64,000 nt of DNA from Limnoperna fortunei (GCA_944474755.1 OX104120.1:37986067-38050066), one strand, 5' to 3'; positions 18,012-29,592 are shown, numbered from the stretch's first letter. Made by a program: numbers and translations. Notes: generated from the sequence alone by a model not told the origin.

Positions 18012-18433
18012 ATTATTTTTTGCATAGTTTATACATATTTTTTGTGTTTCATTTCAACGTTCAGTTGTCTCAATGCCTCCGGTCAGGCAGAAAAAAACAA
18101 ATGTCTATTAGAAAAATAATAACGACATCGAAAACTTGAATATGAAATATATGCTTAATCTTATTTACTGAGGAAAACAGACACACAGAATTGGCTGCAG
18201 TTGTTATTCTAGTTTTTTCCAAATCTACCGAAAACTATTTGATCAATTTATAACATGTGTTGTGAAGTTTTTTAAGGTTGTATTCTCTATTTGAAAGATA
18301 TAAGTTTGTGGCTACAAAGAAATGCATTCCTTAATTATTCATTAAAAGAAAATTTGTATGACAGAAATACCTGTTAGCGCTTATTTCAATTTTAGCTTCC
18401 TCTCTGATTTGCAAATGTTTTGGTTTCTTTTTT

Positions 18434-18958
18434 TCTCTTTTCAATAGCCCCGTGCGGGATCCGGGTGGCTAAAAAATAGACCGCAGTCGCGTTAGCTTGT
18501 CGTAAAAGGCGACTAAATAGCGCCCAGTACCCTGACCGGCGTGTCAGGTCGGTTTGCCTAAAAGACCGACTGGGATGTGTGCCCCAGGTGGTTGAATGGG
18601 GTACCCCTGGCACGCTGGGGTTGTCAGGCCATAATACGGAAAACCTGACCGCAAACCATATTAGTGCACCGTGTTGGGAAAAATGCCACGTTCCTCGCAC
18701 GTTAAAGAACGCTGCTGTAGTATTCGCTATGAGTAGGGATTTCGATCCCGCTTCAGGAGGCTAAATTGCCCGACCCTATCCATCCTCCCATTTGCCGGTG
18801 GCAATCTAAAATCCATAACCCACTATTTTTCTTTGTGTCCCTTCCCATATTCATTCATCATCATTTCATGTATTTCATGTTCATCGCCTGAATATAGCTG
18901 AAATATTGCTGCTTGGGCGTTAAACACCATTAATCAATCAATCAATCTCTTTTCAATA
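18434..18958 (+). mobile_element. SINE in array spacer, copy 1
   Basis: The body is 18447-18945 (499 bp), flanked by the 13-bp duplication TCTCTTTTCAATA. It begins GCCCCGTGCGGGATCC and includes GTCGCGTTAGCTTGTCG. An internal GATTTCGATCCC resembles a B box. The 3' end (GAATATAGCTGAAATATTG, then GGCGTTAAACACCA and ATCA repeats) is the tail shared by molluscan Meta/V-type SINEs. GC-richer than its surroundings. Confidence 0.85.
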
Positions 18959-19072
18959 TTTACGATATATGTCTATGTAGTCTTGAAACTTTTTCAGTAC
19001 ATGAATAAAGGGGGAAAGGAATCAATTTATAGCTGATGAAGATATACTACATTAAGCGTCCGCATTATCAAA

Positions 19073-19145
19073 GCCCCTATAGCTCAGTGATTAGAGCATT
19101 GGTCTCGTAAACCAGGGGTCGTGAGTTCGACTCTCACTGGGGAAA
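19073..19145 (+). pseudogene. tRNA-Thr(CGT) pseudogene
   Basis: Changes in the D loop (GTGATTAG) and anticodon stem (GCATTGG), and the 3' acceptor strand ends GGGGAAAA in place of GGGGGCA, so the acceptor cannot pair. Anticodon CGT is kept. Confidence 0.8.
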
Positions 19146-19317
19146 AATTTGCTAATTTTTTACACTCAATTTCTATACCGAAGAATTTGACATATATAAA
19201 GTAAAACTACAAAATTGTTGGATTTTTTCAAGCAAATAGAAAATCAACTACACTAGCAGAAAAATGCTACATGCGATAACCTGCTTAAATATATTAAATT
19301 GACAATGTCGTATTGAA

Positions 19318-19388
19318 GCGCCGCTGGTGTAGTGGTATCATGCAAGATTCCCATTCTTGCGACCCGGGTTCGATTCCCGGGCGGCGCA
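19318..19388 (+). tRNA. tRNA-Gly(CCC), intact
   Basis: 71 nt, identical to the copy at 5976-6046, with an oligo-T terminator after the gene. Confidence 0.95.
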
Positions 19389-19938
19389 AATATTTTTTAC
19401 ATAGTTTATACATATTTTTGTGTTTCATTTCAACGTGCAGTTGTTTCAATGCCTCCGGTCAGGCAGGAAAAACAAATATCTATTAGAAAAATAACAACGA
19501 CATCGAAAACTTGAATATGAAATATATGCTTAATCTTATTTACTGAGGAAAACAGACACACAGAATTGGCTGCAGTTGTTATTCTAGTTTTTTTTTCCCA
19601 GTTCTACCGAAAACCATTTGATCAATTTATAACATGTGTTGTGAAGTTTTTAAAAGTTGTATTCTCTATTTGAAAGATATCAGTTTGTGGCTACAAAGAA
19701 ATGCATTCCCTAATTATTCATTAAAAGAAAATTTGTAAGACAGAAATACCTGTTAGCGCTTATTTCAGTTTTAGCTTCCTTTCTGATTTGCAAATTTTTT
19801 GGTTTCTTTTTTCTTTTTTCAATATTTACGATATATGTCTATGTAGTCTTGAAACTTTTTCAGTACATGCATCAAGGGGAAAAAGAATCAATTTATAGCT
19901 GATGAAGATATACTACATTAAGCGAACGCATTATCAAA

Positions 19939-20011
19939 GCCCCTTTAGCTCAGTGCTTAGAGCACTGGTCTCGTAAACCAGGGGTCGTCAGTTCGACTCT
20001 CACTGGGGGCA
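19939..20011 (+). tRNA. tRNA-Thr(CGT), diverged
   Basis: 73 nt with anticodon CGT. Three changes from the intact form: CCCCTTTAGC at the end of the acceptor, GTGCTTAG in the D loop, and GTCAG in the T stem (one mismatch). Function doubtful. Confidence 0.75.
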
Positions 20012-20183
20012 AATTTGCTAATTTTTAACACTCAGTTTCTATACCGGAGAATTTGACATATATGAAGTAAAACTACAAAATTGTAGGATGTTTTCAAGTA
20101 AATAGAAAATCAACTACACTAGCAGAAAAATGCTACATGCGATAACCTGCTTAAATATATTAAATTGACAATGTCGTATTGAA

Positions 20184-20254
20184 GCGCCGCTGGTGTAGTG
20201 GTATCATGCAAGATTCCCATTCTTGCCACCCGGGTTCGATTCCCGGGCGGCGCA
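20184..20254 (+). tRNA. tRNA-Gly(CCC), one variable-region change
   Basis: 71 nt; differs from the intact copies only by C for G just after the anticodon stem (CTTGCCACC). Stems and both internal promoter boxes are intact, so it may be active. Confidence 0.88.
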
Positions 20255-20685
20255 ATTATTTTTTGCATAGTTTATACATATTTTTTGTGTTTCATTTCAA
20301 CGTGCAGTTGTCTCAATGCCTCCGGTCAGGCAGAAAAAACAAATGTCTATTAGAAAAATAATAACGACATCGAAAACTTGAATATGAAATATATGCTTAA
20401 TCTTATTTACTGAGGAAAACAGACACACAGAATTGGCTGCAGTTGTTATTCTAGTATTTTCCAAATCTACCGAAAACCATTTGATCAATTTATAACATGT
20501 GTTGTGAAGTTTTTTAAGGTTGTATTCTCTATTTGAAAGATATAAGTTTGTGGCTACAAAGAAATGCATTCCCTAATTATTCATTAAAAGACAATTTGTA
20601 TGACAGAAATACCTGTTAGCGCTTATTTCAATTTTAGCTTCCTCTCTGATTTGCAAATGTTTTGGTTTCTTTTTTTCTCTTTTCA

Positions 20686-21214
20686 ATAGCCCCGTGCGGG
20701 ATCCGGGTGGCTAAAAAATAGACCGCAGTCGCGTTAGCTTGTCGTAAAAGGCGACTAAATAGCGCCCAGTACCCTGACCGGCGTGTCAGGTCGGTTTGCC
20801 TAAAAGACCGACTGGGATGTGTGCCCCAGGTGGTTGAATGGGGTACCCCTGGCACGCTGGGGTTGTCTGGCCATAATACGGAAAACCTGACCGCAAACCA
20901 TATTAGTGCACCGTGTTGGTAAAAATGCCACGTTCCTCGCACGTTAAAGAACGCTGCTGTAGTATTCGCTATGAGTAGGGATTTCGATCCCGCTACAGGA
21001 GGCTCAATTGCCCGACCCTATCCATCCTCCCATTTGCCAGTGGCAATCTAAAATCCATAACCCACTATTTTTCTTTGTGTCCCTTCCCATTTTCATTCAT
21101 CATCATTTCATGTTCATTTTATCATCCATTTCATGTTCATCGCCTGAATATAGCTGCAATATTGCTGCTTGGGCGTTAAACACCATTAATCAATCAATCA
21201 ATCTCTTTTCAATA
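20686..21214 (+). mobile_element. SINE in array spacer, copy 2
   Basis: The body is 20699-21201, the same element at the same position and with the same flanking TCTCTTTTCAATA as copy 1. It differs mainly by a short expansion of the CATTTCATG-type repeat near its 3' end. It was copied with the array unit, not inserted again. Confidence 0.85.
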
Positions 21215-21328
21215 TTTACGATATATGTCTATGTAGTCTTGAAACTTTTTCAGTACATGAATAAAGGGGGAAAGGAATCAATTTATAGCTGATGAAGATA
21301 TACTACATTAATCGTCCGCATTATCAAA

Positions 21329-21401
21329 GCCCCTATAGCTCAGTGGTTAGAGCACTGGTCTCGTAAACCAGGGGTCGTGAGTTCGACTCTCACTGGGGAC
21401 A
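21329..21401 (+). tRNA. tRNA-Thr(CGT), one acceptor mismatch
   Basis: 73 nt; intact except GGGGACA in place of GGGGGCA at the 3' end, which leaves the second acceptor pair as C-A. The same change is in the copy at 31654, its partner in the large duplication. Confidence 0.85.
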
Positions 21402-21677
21402 AATTTGCTAATTTTTTACACTCAATTTCTATACCGGAGAATTCGACATATATAAAGTAAAACTACAAAATTGTAGGATCTTTTCAAGCAAATAGAAAAT
21501 CAATTACACAAGATGATCATCATAAATTTCAAAGGCTAAAGTGGCAACACTGAGTAAAAAACCATGATCAGACAACATAATTTCTGCATCTTAAGTTGGC
21601 AAGAAAAATAATTTAACATTATTTCCTGTACAGACGGTGCCTTGTGCAAATTTACATGGCGTTATCTAAAAAGTGTT

Positions 21678-22094
21678 AGTCTCGATCACCCAGACGCATA
21701 TATAATAGCGTCTGGAATCACCTTGTTGTAATTTCGCTACCAATAGGTGGAGACAAAACAATGATTCTATTTTTAGGGCCTATTTTTAAACCAGGAAAAC
21801 TATGCAAACATGTCTATACTTATCATATGACGTCACACTAAGATTCACTCTTGCTTGTGCATAACAATAATATTGTTTAATTAATTGATAAATAATATTT
21901 TATAAAAATATTCATGTTTAAACTTTGGTACAAATTTTTATAAACTTCTTGATATGAACGGAAGTAATCTTTTAGACAGTAAAAATATCATCCAATCAAA
22001 AATTACGCCAAGTTTTGGGCGTAATAATAACGAGTTCAATATAGAGATGAATCCAGACGCACAAATGCATCTAAGCGTCTGGATGATCGAGACT
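21678..22094. mobile_element. Mutator-like MITE, first of a tandem pair (copy 1)
   Basis: It begins AGTCTCGATCACCCAGACGC and ends in the inverse (GCGTCTGGATGATCGAGACT), with a further CCAGACGC/GCGTCTGG hairpin inside each end. 417 bp. Imperfect 10-bp flanks (AAAAAGTGTT and AAAAAATTGT) fit the 9-11-bp target duplications of Mutator-like elements. A short ORF inside spans the terminal repeat and is not a gene. Confidence 0.75.
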
Positions 22095-22115
22095 AAAAAA
22101 TTGTATGTCAAATGT

Positions 22116-22534
22116 AGTCTCGATCACCCAGACGCATATATAATAGCGTCTGGGATCACCTTGTTAATTTTTCGCTACCAATAGGTGGAGACAAAACAAT
22201 GATTCTATTTTTAGGGCCCTATTTTTAGATCAGGAAAGCCATGCAAAAATGTCTATATTTATAAAATGACGTCACAGTAAGGTTCTCTCTTGATTGTGCA
22301 TAACAATAATATTTGTTTAATTAATTGATAAAGTAAAATTTTATAAAAATATTCAAATGTAAACTTTGGTACATTATTTTATACACTACTTGATATAAAC
22401 GGAAGTAATTTTTAGACAATAAAAATATCATCCAATCGAAAATTACGCCCAGTTTTGGGCGTAATGATAACGAGTTCAATATAGAGGTGAATCCAGACGC
22501 ACAAATGCAATTAAGCGTCTGGATGATCGAGACT
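22116..22534. mobile_element. Mutator-like MITE, second of a tandem pair (copy 1)
   Basis: Same family and orientation as the element at 21678. 419 bp, flanked by a perfect 11-bp duplication ATGTCAAATGT (22105-22115 and 22535-22545). Confidence 0.8.
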
Positions 22535-22545
22535 ATGTCAAATGT

Positions 22546-24307
22546 TGTTTATATTTGGAGCCATGAAGTCATTTCATGTGGTTGTTTCCACCTTCTTTTC
22601 AGAGAGTTTAGAAAAGGAGGTAAAGGGGAGATTATTTGTGTGCTGCTATAATAGGAGTTTTAATTAGCTGTACTGATGAAGTCACGCCAGATCCCAAAGT
22701 TTTCTTTTTTGTAAAAAAAATTCTATATGTTGGAACTACTTAATATTTTTATTTCATAAGAACAAAAATAGGGCAACCATGTTTTTTTTTACCATCTCAA
22801 AGATAACTATTTTTGCCCATTTTTTTACATCAGGTTAGGTTTTGACTTCAATTAACTTAACAGTGCTTATAGTTATGCCAATGCAATTTTATACAATTTT
22901 TCATAGGCATCACAGAAAACTTCCTATTACCTACTTGCGGTAAACAAGATTTATCTCCCATTTGCAGAGTTATCGGTTCTTTACAGCAGGTACTTTATAG
23001 TGGGTAAAAAGTTGTTTTTCTTCAATATTTTTGTATTCACATATAGCAAAGCATCCGATAAAATTAATTATGATGTGCAAACTAATTCTGCAGTTTTTTT
23101 TTAGTTTTACTGGAAGAGTCAGTCCACAGACATTATTTTAAAAAAAATAAAAACGTGTTCAATACTAGATACCTGCTGTTATGAAAGACAACTCTTGGAA
23201 ATGGGAAGTAACTCTTGTATTCCGAAAATAGGGAATAGCATAATTATATCCGCAGCTTGCACTTTTTTACACTAAGTTCTAAAATGATCAAAATTGTCAA
23301 GCTGTTGCCATGGTAACCATTTTCTGATTTTCAAAACCGCGACATTTTTTTGTTATCTCTAAGGATGTTTAAATAAACATACCAGAAAAATTAAAATTTG
23401 AGTCTGGTCATTTCTATCCGATTTAAGTGATTATAGCGAGCATCGCAGATGCGGGCTATACGGTTACATGCGTGTGTGTAAAAAAAGTCACGTGATCCTT
23501 ATGAACAAATCCATTTCAGATGGTAGCTGAGCTATCCGAAGAAAATATTGTAGACGAACGAAAAAATATATAATATAAATATAATATAATATAAAAGTAG
23601 ACAAAAATTATTTTGACATCGATCAAATCAAAGTGTTTATTTTTTAAATTACTACAAAAATGCCAGACAAATTTGAAACGCTGTATTTGAAATTGAGTTT
23701 TGTGACGTCATCAACACATTAGATAAGACTTCACGTCATCAATGGAATGTAGAGGCACTGTTAGGGGGCTCTGAAGTAACGACATGAACAATGTGCGATG
23801 CTCGCATTTAGGCTGCGCCTCCATTCATATTAGATAATAGGTGATAAATACATATACATGTAAGTTTAAGCTTGCGCTACTATGTGCTTTATAGCAACAT
23901 AAATGCATGTAAGTTTCCACATTGAAGTATGTATCCAAGAGAACGTGTTACCTGTTGAACATTACCTTTATTAACTCGTCCAAATTATTACGTTGGACAA
24001 TTAAGAATAAAGACAGCTTTTTCTTTATTAAAGTCAAGATTGAACTCAGAACTGTTGTCATCTGAATTATTGAGACTACGGGTTTATCAAGCGACGACAA
24101 GAATACTTGTTAGAAAATGTTCTTAAATATGTAAAAAGAACGGGTTTTCCGCCACTATTTGGGCAGGTCACATTACAAATTAAATTAAAGTTGTACACAT
24201 TTAAATATAGTTTGAATAGCGTTTAGTCAAACTACGAGAATTATCCAACATTGGACTGCATATTTTTAGTCAATCTAAAATGACAAATTCATATGTAGAT
24301 TTCAATA
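22546..24307. other. Non-coding part of the duplicated segment
   Basis: AT-rich with no recognisable gene. It contains an inverted repeat pair, GCGAGCATCGCA at 23436-23447 and its complement at 23794-23805, which may bound a MITE of about 370 bp (second copy at 33777-34146). Target duplication not identified. Confidence 0.5.
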
Positions 24308-25293
24308 TACAGTGAAACTTCTCTAAACCGGACCCTCACAAAACCGGTTTCCCCTTTAAACCGGCCGTTTTAAAAAGTCCTGGCCATTTCCCATTGAAGT
24401 CAATGCATATTATCTTCACAAAACCGGCCACCTCTACAAACCGGATACCGGCCACTTTTTTAAAGTTTTGCTTTAATTAACCAAGTAAATTTCACCCCAC
24501 TTTACCGGCCAGATATAAAACTTACCTGTCATCAATCACCGAAATACAGGAAATCATTACGTAATTTAAAGTCGTACATCAACAAGTTCACCTGTGGGGG
24601 GCCTTAATTAGTGCAAAGTGTTGTGTACACAAACTAGCACTAAATTATGGTTTAAATAAATAGATATAATTTTATCAGTATGCCTTTGAACTCATTTTAA
24701 TGAAAAACAACGCTAAACACCACGCAAATAAACGAAGCATGTGGCCTACGTGTGTTTACATCCGGTAAATCGGCTCATGAATATTAATGAGATTATTGTA
24801 AAAATCGAAACATGTGCCTGCTTTCGTTTTTAATATTTCTTACAACAGGACGTAATTTTTCTTCAATTATACTAGTTTTATAATCATTATTTGATATTTA
24901 GGTAAAATTTGCAATGAAATTTAAAAATGTTAAGTCTTTTAATACACCGAAGACCACGCGTAATGTTCAGTTGGAAGATACGGAAAATAACGTTACTGAA
25001 AGTGGTCTGGTTTACTGTACAAGCGGAATCACCAAACTCGAGTGATCTATTGTTTTTTTTTGTTAGAAGTGAACATTTTTCATCGGCATTGCAAATGATT
25101 TTTTTTTAACTTCTCTCAAATGAAACATGCTGTGATAACGTAACAATAAAGTAAAATTGATTAAGGACCTCGACTATGTACCCAATAGGGCGGTAACTGA
25201 AAATCACGGTAGATTTCACTAAACCGGCCACCTCTGTAAACCGGCCATTTTTCTCTGTCCCAGTGGCGGCCGGTTTAGAGAAGTTTTACTGTA
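24308..25293. mobile_element. pogo/Tigger-like non-autonomous DNA transposon
   Basis: 982 bp (24310-25291) flanked by TA. The ends are CAGTGAAACTTCTCTAAACC and its inverse (GGTTTAGAGAAGTTTTACTG), the CAGT...CTCT type of pogo/Tigger termini. Further ACCGGCC-rich motifs repeat inside both ends. The empty site (a single TA at 34649-34650) is present in the second copy of the segment. An internal 43-codon ORF from 24914 is not convincingly a transposase remnant. Confidence 0.85.
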
Positions 25294-26220
25294 TTTCATT
25301 TAACAAATACAAAACTAGACACACCTGCTAAAGCTGAAAAATTACTAAAACTGAACTTAAACCTCATTCAAACAAAAAATATACTTCAGGTAATATTTAT
25401 ACACATACGGTGTTCTGTAAAATGAATCCTCAGTAATAGAACCAATTTATTTTATTTAATTATTCTAAAGGATTTTAAAATGTATTCGATAATGGATAAA
25501 TACGAGATGGGGCAATTGTTTGACGATCGATATAATGATGAGTTAATTGCAACCTAAAATTGAGTAATACAAATAATTTGCAATAAAACTTTAATTATAC
25601 GTTTTTGTATAATAAATGATAACAGGTGCAAATTTAAGTAATTGAAGTCATATGATTACTGCAAGAACTGTTTAACTGGAATACACGGCAGTTAATTAAA
25701 ATAACAGTGTGACGTCTACGTCGTTTATGATTAAACGCCAAAACATCGATTAACGTCAGGAAATAGTGATTACCGATTACTTTACGGTTTTCATCTTTTG
25801 AGAGAAAAGTATAAAACTTTAGATTTGATTTTTTCGATGAATTGGCAGCATAACTCTGCAAAAATGTCACATTTAAGAGATGACGGTCCTATGTGGCCGT
25901 GGTTGACCTCGGATGCGATTGTCTTGGTCTCTATGCAACACAACATTAACCGTCTGTTGAAATTGATTTCTTAATCTTGATATGAACCTGGAGACATAAA
26001 AGTGCAAGGCAAATGTTCTTGAACTTTTCCAATCTGGGGGTACCTACAGCTTTTGTAGCTTCAACAGCTTTTACATGCATACCCAATAATTTGAATGTCG
26101 TACGTAAATACTGAAAACTTTATAAAAGTCGTTCTTAATATCAGTATTGTAAACTCTGTTTACACTGAACCACCTTGTTTTTGACACCGTATCAGTATTC
26201 ATTTTATAACATCAAAAACT
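25294..26220. other. Non-coding part of the duplicated segment
   Basis: No gene, RNA or repeat recognised. The only long open frame (minus strand, 25634-25870) is repeated unchanged in copy 2 at 34991-35227, but the copies are near-identical throughout, so this is no sign of selection. Confidence 0.5.
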
Positions 26221-26510
26221 ACAATTGCATCTGGGGCCTCGGTGGCCGAGTGGTCAAGGTAGTTCGTCTACCATTGATCACGTGGTCTGTCAACACTGAG
26301 ATTGCGGGTTCGATTCTCACTGCAGGCAGGGGGTACTCGACTCCAATCTTAATTGACAAGGATTGCCAGTTTTCCTACCGCAGGTCGGGGGTTCTCTCCG
26401 GGTACTCCGGCTTCCTCCCCCAATAAAAACTGGACGCCATGAAATAGCTGAAAAATTGCTGAAAGTGGCGTTAAAACACCATTCAAACAAACAAACAAAC
26501 AATTGCATCT
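26221..26510 (+). mobile_element. tRNA-derived SINE (RUDI/Meta-like)
   Basis: The body is 26233-26498, flanked by the 12-bp duplication ACAATTGCATCT. The head is tRNA-like (GGCCGAGTGGTCAAGG as A box, GGTTCGATTCTCACTGC as B box). The body has GGGGGTTCTCTCCGGGTACT and CCCCCAATAAAAACTGGACG. The tail is AAATTGCTGAAAGTGGCG with CAAA repeats. The uninserted site is at 35578-35589 in copy 2. This matches the V/Meta-type SINE known across molluscs. Confidence 0.9.
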
Positions 26511-26759
26511 AGGTAACACAGTCACTTTTACAACAAATTGACTAACGTATGAGAAAAAATGTCCAATATATTTTGTTAAAATAAAAAAAAAACCTGGTAG
26601 ACTTGTAAAAATCTTGATCTCTTTGTAATATAACAGCATTAAAACCTTTGATTTTCTGACGCTCAGCACACCATCTTCCATATTATGCAGATTAAAACTA
26701 GGCTCAAAGAGCTTTTTCGAGAAAATTGAATGAGACGAAATAAACACATAGTAATAAGC

Positions 26760-27167
26760 AATAATATACAATTACTGTCTTTTGATGAGGTAAATGTGTG
26801 GAGTTATTGACTTTTGAAAAAAACTGTTATTCACCGAGCCCAGCGGGCGAGGTGAATAACAAAGAGTTTTTTCAAAAGTCAATAACTCCACACATTTACC
26901 GAATCAAAAGACAGTTATTGTTTTATTCAATAATGCAAAAAAAAAATCAAATATCAAATTTATGATTTTTACTGAAAAATTTGAATAAAAAAGGATATTC
27001 ACTAAAAATAAAATGGTTATTCACCGCGGGAAAATGTTGCATTATTGAATAAATCGCATGCATTTTCCCGCGGTGAATAACCATTTTATTTTTAGTGAAT
27101 ATCCTTTTTTATTCAAATTTTTCAGTCACATTATTTTTATACAAAATGTTTTATATATTATTGAATA
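26760..27167. mobile_element. Foldback element with two nested long hairpins
   Basis: A 400-bp insertion (26764-27163) flanked by AATA, with the empty site at 35839-35842. It contains two long inverted repeats. The first spans about 26772-26920, with GTTATTCACC arms around a GC-rich loop. The second has perfect 65-bp arms (26972-27036 and 27061-27125) with a 24-nt loop. Both share the GGTTATTCACC/GGTGAATAAC core. No ORF. Confidence 0.8.
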
Positions 27168-27745
27168 ACATAACTTACTTCGTCAGCAATAACTCTACAT
27201 TATATAATAAATACAAAGAAGACGAAATCTGTCAAATGTTAGATTTTCTCATTAACAACATATGAACAACGTCATCCATTTAGGGACTTTAGTAAAAAAC
27301 AATTTCGAAATTGAGTTGTTTTGCAGATTTATGCTTCTGATACATTGAAATAATCAATCAAAAGCTCTATGTTATTCTCTCAAAGTTAAAATCCGTATAT
27401 ATGAAATCGGCAATCACTTTTACCCAACGTTAATTAATTTTTGTTATAAACGTCGTTTAAAGGTCTGTTATTTACAATATATTAGGTTGTATTTCGGTTA
27501 ATCAGTTCTTGCAGTATTCAGAGAGTTTCAACGACTTAATTGTAGCGATTGATTTTTACAGCTACGTCAAACTGTCGAGGAGCTAAATATTCATGTTTAT
27601 AACAAGACTATCGACAATATCCGGAGCAGAGAATTTACAATATGAATTAGTATTTCGAGGTAGTTTATATTACTTTGATTTTAAAAGATTTAGTAGACGA
27701 ATATTAAATGTTCGAGTATACTCAGTAATCTTTTTCTAATCTTCT
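27168..27745. other. Non-coding part of the duplicated segment
   Basis: No gene or repeat recognised; the counterpart in copy 2 is 35843-36420. Confidence 0.5.
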
Positions 27746-27950
27746 GGCCGAGTGGTCAAGGTAGTTCGTGTACTATTGATCACGTGGTCTGTCAACACTG
27801 AGATTGCGGGTTCGATTCTCACTGCAGGCAGGGTGTACTCGACTCCAATCTTAATTGACAAGGATTGCCAGTTTTCCTACCGCATGTCGGGGGTTTTCTC
27901 CGGGTAATCCGGCTTCCTCCCCCAATAAAAACTGGACGCCATGATATAGA
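27746..27950 (+). mobile_element. SINE, cut at the duplication junction
   Basis: Same SINE family as at 26233, slightly diverged (GTTCGTGTACTATTG). It ends at ATGATATAGA and is joined directly to tRNA-array spacer TTCCTTTCTG; the full version of this same SINE is at 36421-36670. Its head lacks the first few bases. Confidence 0.88.
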
Positions 27951-28113
27951 TTCCTTTCTGATTTGCAAATGTTTTGGTTTCTTTTTTCTTTTTTCAATAT
28001 TTACGATATATGTCTATGTAGTCTTGAAACTTTTTCAGTACATGCATCAAGGGGAAAAAGAATCAATTTATAGCTGATGAAGATATACTACATTAAGCGA
28101 AAGCATTATCAAA

Positions 28114-28186
28114 GCCCCTATAGCTCAGTTGTTAGAGCACTGGTCTCGTAAACCAGGGGTCGTGAGTTCGACTCCCACTGGGGGCA
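28114..28186 (+). tRNA. tRNA-Thr(CGT), two changes
   Basis: 73 nt; GTTGTTAG in the D loop and CTCCCAC in the T arm (one stem mismatch); otherwise intact with anticodon CGT. Confidence 0.85.
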
Positions 28187-28358
28187 AATTTGCAAATTTT
28201 TTACACTCAATTTCTATACCGGAGAATTTGACATATATAAAGTAAAACTACAAAATTGTAGGATGTTTTCAAGCAAATAGAAAATCAACTACACTAGCAG
28301 AAAAATGCTACATGCGATAACCTGCTTAAATATATTAAATTGACAATGTCGTATTGAA

Positions 28359-28429
28359 GCGCCGCTGGTGTAGTGGTATCATGCAAGATTCCCATTCTTG
28401 CGACCCGGGTTCGATTCCCGGGCGGCGCA
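28359..28429 (+). tRNA. tRNA-Gly(CCC), intact
   Basis: 71 nt, identical to the copy at 5976; oligo-T follows. Confidence 0.95.
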
Positions 28430-28978
28430 AATATTTTTTACATAGTTTATACATATTTTTGTGTTTCATTTCAACGTGCAGTTGTTTCAATGCCTCCGGT
28501 CAGGCAGGAAAAACAAATGTCTATAAGAAAAATAACAACGACATCGAAAACTTGAATATGAAATATATGCTTAATCTTATTTACTGAGGAAAACAGACAC
28601 ACAGAATTGGCTGCAGTTGTTATTCTAGTTTTTTTTCCCAGTTCTACCGAAAACCATTTGATCAATTTATAACATGTGTTGTGAAGTTTTTAAAAGTTGT
28701 ATTCTCTATTTGAAAGATATCAGTTTGTGGCTACAAAGAAATGCATTCCCTAATTATTCATTAAAAGAAAATTTGTAAGACAGAAATACCTGTTAGCGCT
28801 TATTTCAGTTTTAGCTTCCTTTCTGATTTGCAAATGTTTTGGTTTCTTTTTTCTTTTTTCAATATTTACGATATATGTCTATGTAGTCTTGAAACTTTTT
28901 CAGTACATGCATCAAGGGGAAAAAGAATCAATTTATAGCTGATGAAGATATACTACATTAAGCGAACGCATTATCAAA

Positions 28979-29051
28979 GCCCCTATAGCTCAGTGGTTAG
29001 AGCACTGGTCTCGTAAACCAGGGGTCGTGAGTTCGACTCTCACTGGGGGCA
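28979..29051 (+). tRNA. tRNA-Thr(CGT), intact
   Basis: 73 nt, identical to the copy at 17696; oligo-T follows. Confidence 0.95.
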
Positions 29052-29223
29052 AATTTGCAAATTTTTTACACTCAATTTCTATACCGGAGAATTTGACATA
29101 TATAAAGTAAAACTACAAAATTGTAGGATGTTTTCAAGCAAATAGAAAATCAACTACACTAGCAGAAAAATGCTACATGCGATAACCTGCTTAAATATAT
29201 TAAATTGACAATGTCGTATTGAA

Positions 29224-29294
29224 GCGCCGCTGGTGTAGTGGTATCATGCAAGATTCCCATTCTTGCGACCCGGGTTCGATTCACGGGCGGCGCA
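29224..29294 (+). tRNA. tRNA-Gly(CCC), T-stem mismatch
   Basis: 71 nt; GATTCACGGG replaces GATTCCCGGG, giving one mismatch in the T stem and touching the B box. The same change is in the next Gly copy (30169). Confidence 0.85.
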
Positions 29295-29592
29295 AATATT
29301 TTTTACATAGTTTATACATATTTTTGTGTTTCATTTCAACGTGCAGTTGTTTCAATGCCTCCGGTCAGGCAGGAAAAACAAATGTCTATTAGAAAAATAA
29401 CAACGACATCGAAAACTTGAATATGAAATATATGCTTAATCTTATTTACTGAGGAAAACAGACACACAGAATTGGCTGCAGTTGTTATTCTAGTTTTTTT
29501 TCCCAGTTCTACCGAAACCCATTTGATCAATTTATAACATGTGTTGTGAAGTTTTTAAAAGTTGTATTCTCTATTTGAAAGATATCAGTTTG

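Larger units (their letters stand above)
16906..21490 (+). repeat. tRNA-Thr/tRNA-Gly tandem array, second block
   Basis: The array resumes here. Two of the four units carry a SINE at the same spacer position with the same flanking duplication, so the SINE inserted once and a two-unit segment (about 2.25 kb) was then copied: Thr genes at 17696 and 19939 lie 2243 bp apart, and those at 19073 and 21329 lie 2256 bp apart. Spacer variants such as AATAAAGGGGGAAAGG also alternate with this period. Confidence 0.9.
21402..27950. repeat. Large duplicated segment, copy 1
   Basis: Matches 31727-36625 base for base over long stretches. It is 6549 bp against 4899 bp in copy 2; the 1650-bp difference is fully accounted for by three insertions present only here (984 + 278 + 404 bp with their target duplications) less 16 bp of small indels. 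No gene seen. The right end is a sharp junction at 27950/27951 where a SINE is cut and joined to tRNA-array spacer. Confidence 0.92.

Noticed and set aside
18392..18700. 102-codon minus-strand ORF, repeated at 20634-20942
   Set aside because: Lies wholly in a SINE, on the opposite strand.
21954..22184. 76-codon ORF, repeated at 32280-32510
   Set aside because: It spans the ends of two MITEs including their terminal repeats; the copies are the same because the segment is duplicated.
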